The notes under the pieces: generated by a model
Seen by the model: only the letters and a program-made list of their open reading frames with translations
Told to the model about the DNA's origin: nothing
Database searches by the model: none
Shown: piece by piece, positions 63,276 to 64,000 of the stretch
Position numbering within the stretch: position 1 is the first letter of the stretch
Layout: each line of letters begins with the position of its first letter
Program-made: the position numbers and the translations under genes
From: Calditrichota bacterium
GTDB lineage: Bacteria > Calditrichota > Calditrichia > RBG-13-44-9 > J042
NCBI GenBank assembly: GCA_013150955.1
Contig: JAADJD010000062.1
Location: 91,383-155,382 of the forward strand
DNA length: 64,000 nt
Direction: 5' to 3'

Positions 63276-64000
63276 TTACTTGATCAGCATCATCTTCTTG
63301 GTGATGAGGGCGTTGTCTCCCCGCAGCTGATACAGGTATACACCCGTGGCTACCTGACGTCCCTGATCGTCACGACCATCCCAGACCACCCGATACTGGC
63401 CGGGCGTCAGGTGACCGTCCACCAGCGTACGAATCTTCTGACCCAGCAGGTTGTAGATTTCCAGCTTCACCGGACCGGCCTTCGGCACCCGATATTCGAT
63501 CACCGTGATCGGGTTGAAGGGATTGGGATAGTTCTGGAACAACTGATAGTTGCTGGACAGGGTGGTCACGGGCGTCTCAGGATCCTCGATGCTTACCTGA
63601 ATCACTTTGAGCTCCTGAATGCCAAAATCATCGTACCAGGCCTTACCTTTGGGGAAGGAGGTAAATCGCGCCCGCATGCTCACGCCAGCCGCATCTGCGG
63701 GGGCCTGAGAAACCACGGCATAGTAAGTCCAGCCGCTTCTGGGCTCACGCTGATCGATGTAGAAGAACTGATCGCCCTCGGTTAGATCCCAGGCGGTCTT
63801 CAATGGCGCCCGATGATAGAAGAAACAGTAACCCAGACGATCATTGTCACGGGTTTTAACGACATTGGTGGGATAGAGCGTATCGCCCGTGCTCAGGCTG
63901 TCGGTGCGCACCCAGCCACTGATCAAATACCACTTACCCGGCGTCACCGGAACCGGCTCGCTGTAAAACACAATCTCATCCGCATTGTCATCCCGCTCAA
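63276..64000 (-). CDS. Surface protein with CBM-like and type IX-like sorting domains, 5' part outside window
   Basis: The frame is open at the window edge, so the true start lies beyond 64000. At least 241 residues are visible. An N-terminal jelly-roll-like segment (VPVTPGKWYLISGWVRT, then YYAVVSQAPADAAGVSMRARFTSFPKGKAWYDDFGIQEL) resembles CBM4/9-type modules. The last 75 residues have NYPNPFNPITVIEYRVP, NLLGQKIRTLVDG and GVYLYQLRGDNALITKKMMLIK, the archetype of an FCB sorting/FlgD-like domain. It is probably a surface-bound glycan protein. It ends in its own terminator, so it is transcribed apart from the TonB locus. Confidence 0.88.
   Translation of the reverse strand, partial: ERDDNADEIVFYSEPVPVTPGKWYLISGWVRTDSLSTGDTLYPTNVVKTRDNDRLGYCFFYHRAPLKTAWDLTEGDQFFYIDQREPRSGWTYYAVVSQAPADAAGVSMRARFTSFPKGKAWYDDFGIQELKVIQVSIEDPETPVTTLSSNYQLFQNYPNPFNPITVIEYRVPKAGPVKLEIYNLLGQKIRTLVDGHLTPGQYRVVWDGRDDQGRQVATGVYLYQLRGDNALITKKMMLIK

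Overview
The window (about 50% GC) looks like chromosomal DNA of a Gram-negative member of the FCB superphylum outside classical Bacteroidia. A Calditrichota/KSB1-, Marinimicrobia- or Ignavibacteria-like lineage fits best. The grounds are: NPFNP-type C-terminal secretion domains, PorV/FadL-like barrels, a GWxTD protein, a TonB receptor with a carboxypeptidase-regulatory N-domain, ASPIC/UnbV and FG-GAP modules, a B12-dependent ribonucleotide reductase and an NDP-forming acyl-CoA synthetase. This placement is inferred from protein content; no rRNA is present.

Layout. 1-11.1 kb (- strand): two envelope proteins (one cut by the window edge), an M23 peptidase, an acyl-CoA synthetase coupled to a CheY-like receiver, a GAF-PP2C phosphatase and three small or unknown proteins. 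11.4-13.5 kb (+): a sodium:solute symporter and a half-size EamA protein. 13.6-21.3 kb (-): a sensor kinase with an FG-GAP/UnbV sensor region, coupled to a sigma-54 activator, then a Tyr-rich/Arg-Ser-rich lipoprotein behind a sigma-54-like site, then a FadL-type barrel. 21.7-25.7 kb: secreted phospholipase D-like protein, rpoZ, a PEBP-family protein, RNase P RNA, a C4 zinc-ribbon coiled-coil protein and a CAU tRNA. 26.4-33.4 kb: cyclase-family lipoprotein, HD phosphohydrolase, an ECF sigma factor overlapping a toast-rack-like exported protein, nrdJ and a small protein. 33.5-43.2 kb: EamA and MFS transporters, then a + strand run of GWxTD protein, Gfo/Idh/MocA oxidoreductase, ICMT-like methyltransferase, class V aminotransferase-fold enzyme and a secreted BPL_N/lamin-tail protein. 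43.5 kb: tRNA-Phe.

43.9-62.8 kb (-) is the most coherent region. Ten genes run in one direction: TonB-dependent receptor, its large secreted partner, a PorV-like barrel, an ABC sugar-binding lipoprotein with two permeases, a predicted alpha/alpha-toroid lipoprotein, a GH130 phosphorylase, a 1180-residue surface protein and a GH2 beta-mannosidase. Together they read as a beta-mannoside capture, import and phosphorolysis/hydrolysis locus that combines Bacteroidetes-style outer-membrane uptake with an ABC importer. A partial surface protein lies upstream.

Running through the intergenic DNA is a family of about 165-bp elements with imperfect terminal inverted repeats and an oriented centre. They occupy six intergenic regions, including four of the five convergent gene junctions. 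This is the main structure that ordinary gene annotation does not explain.
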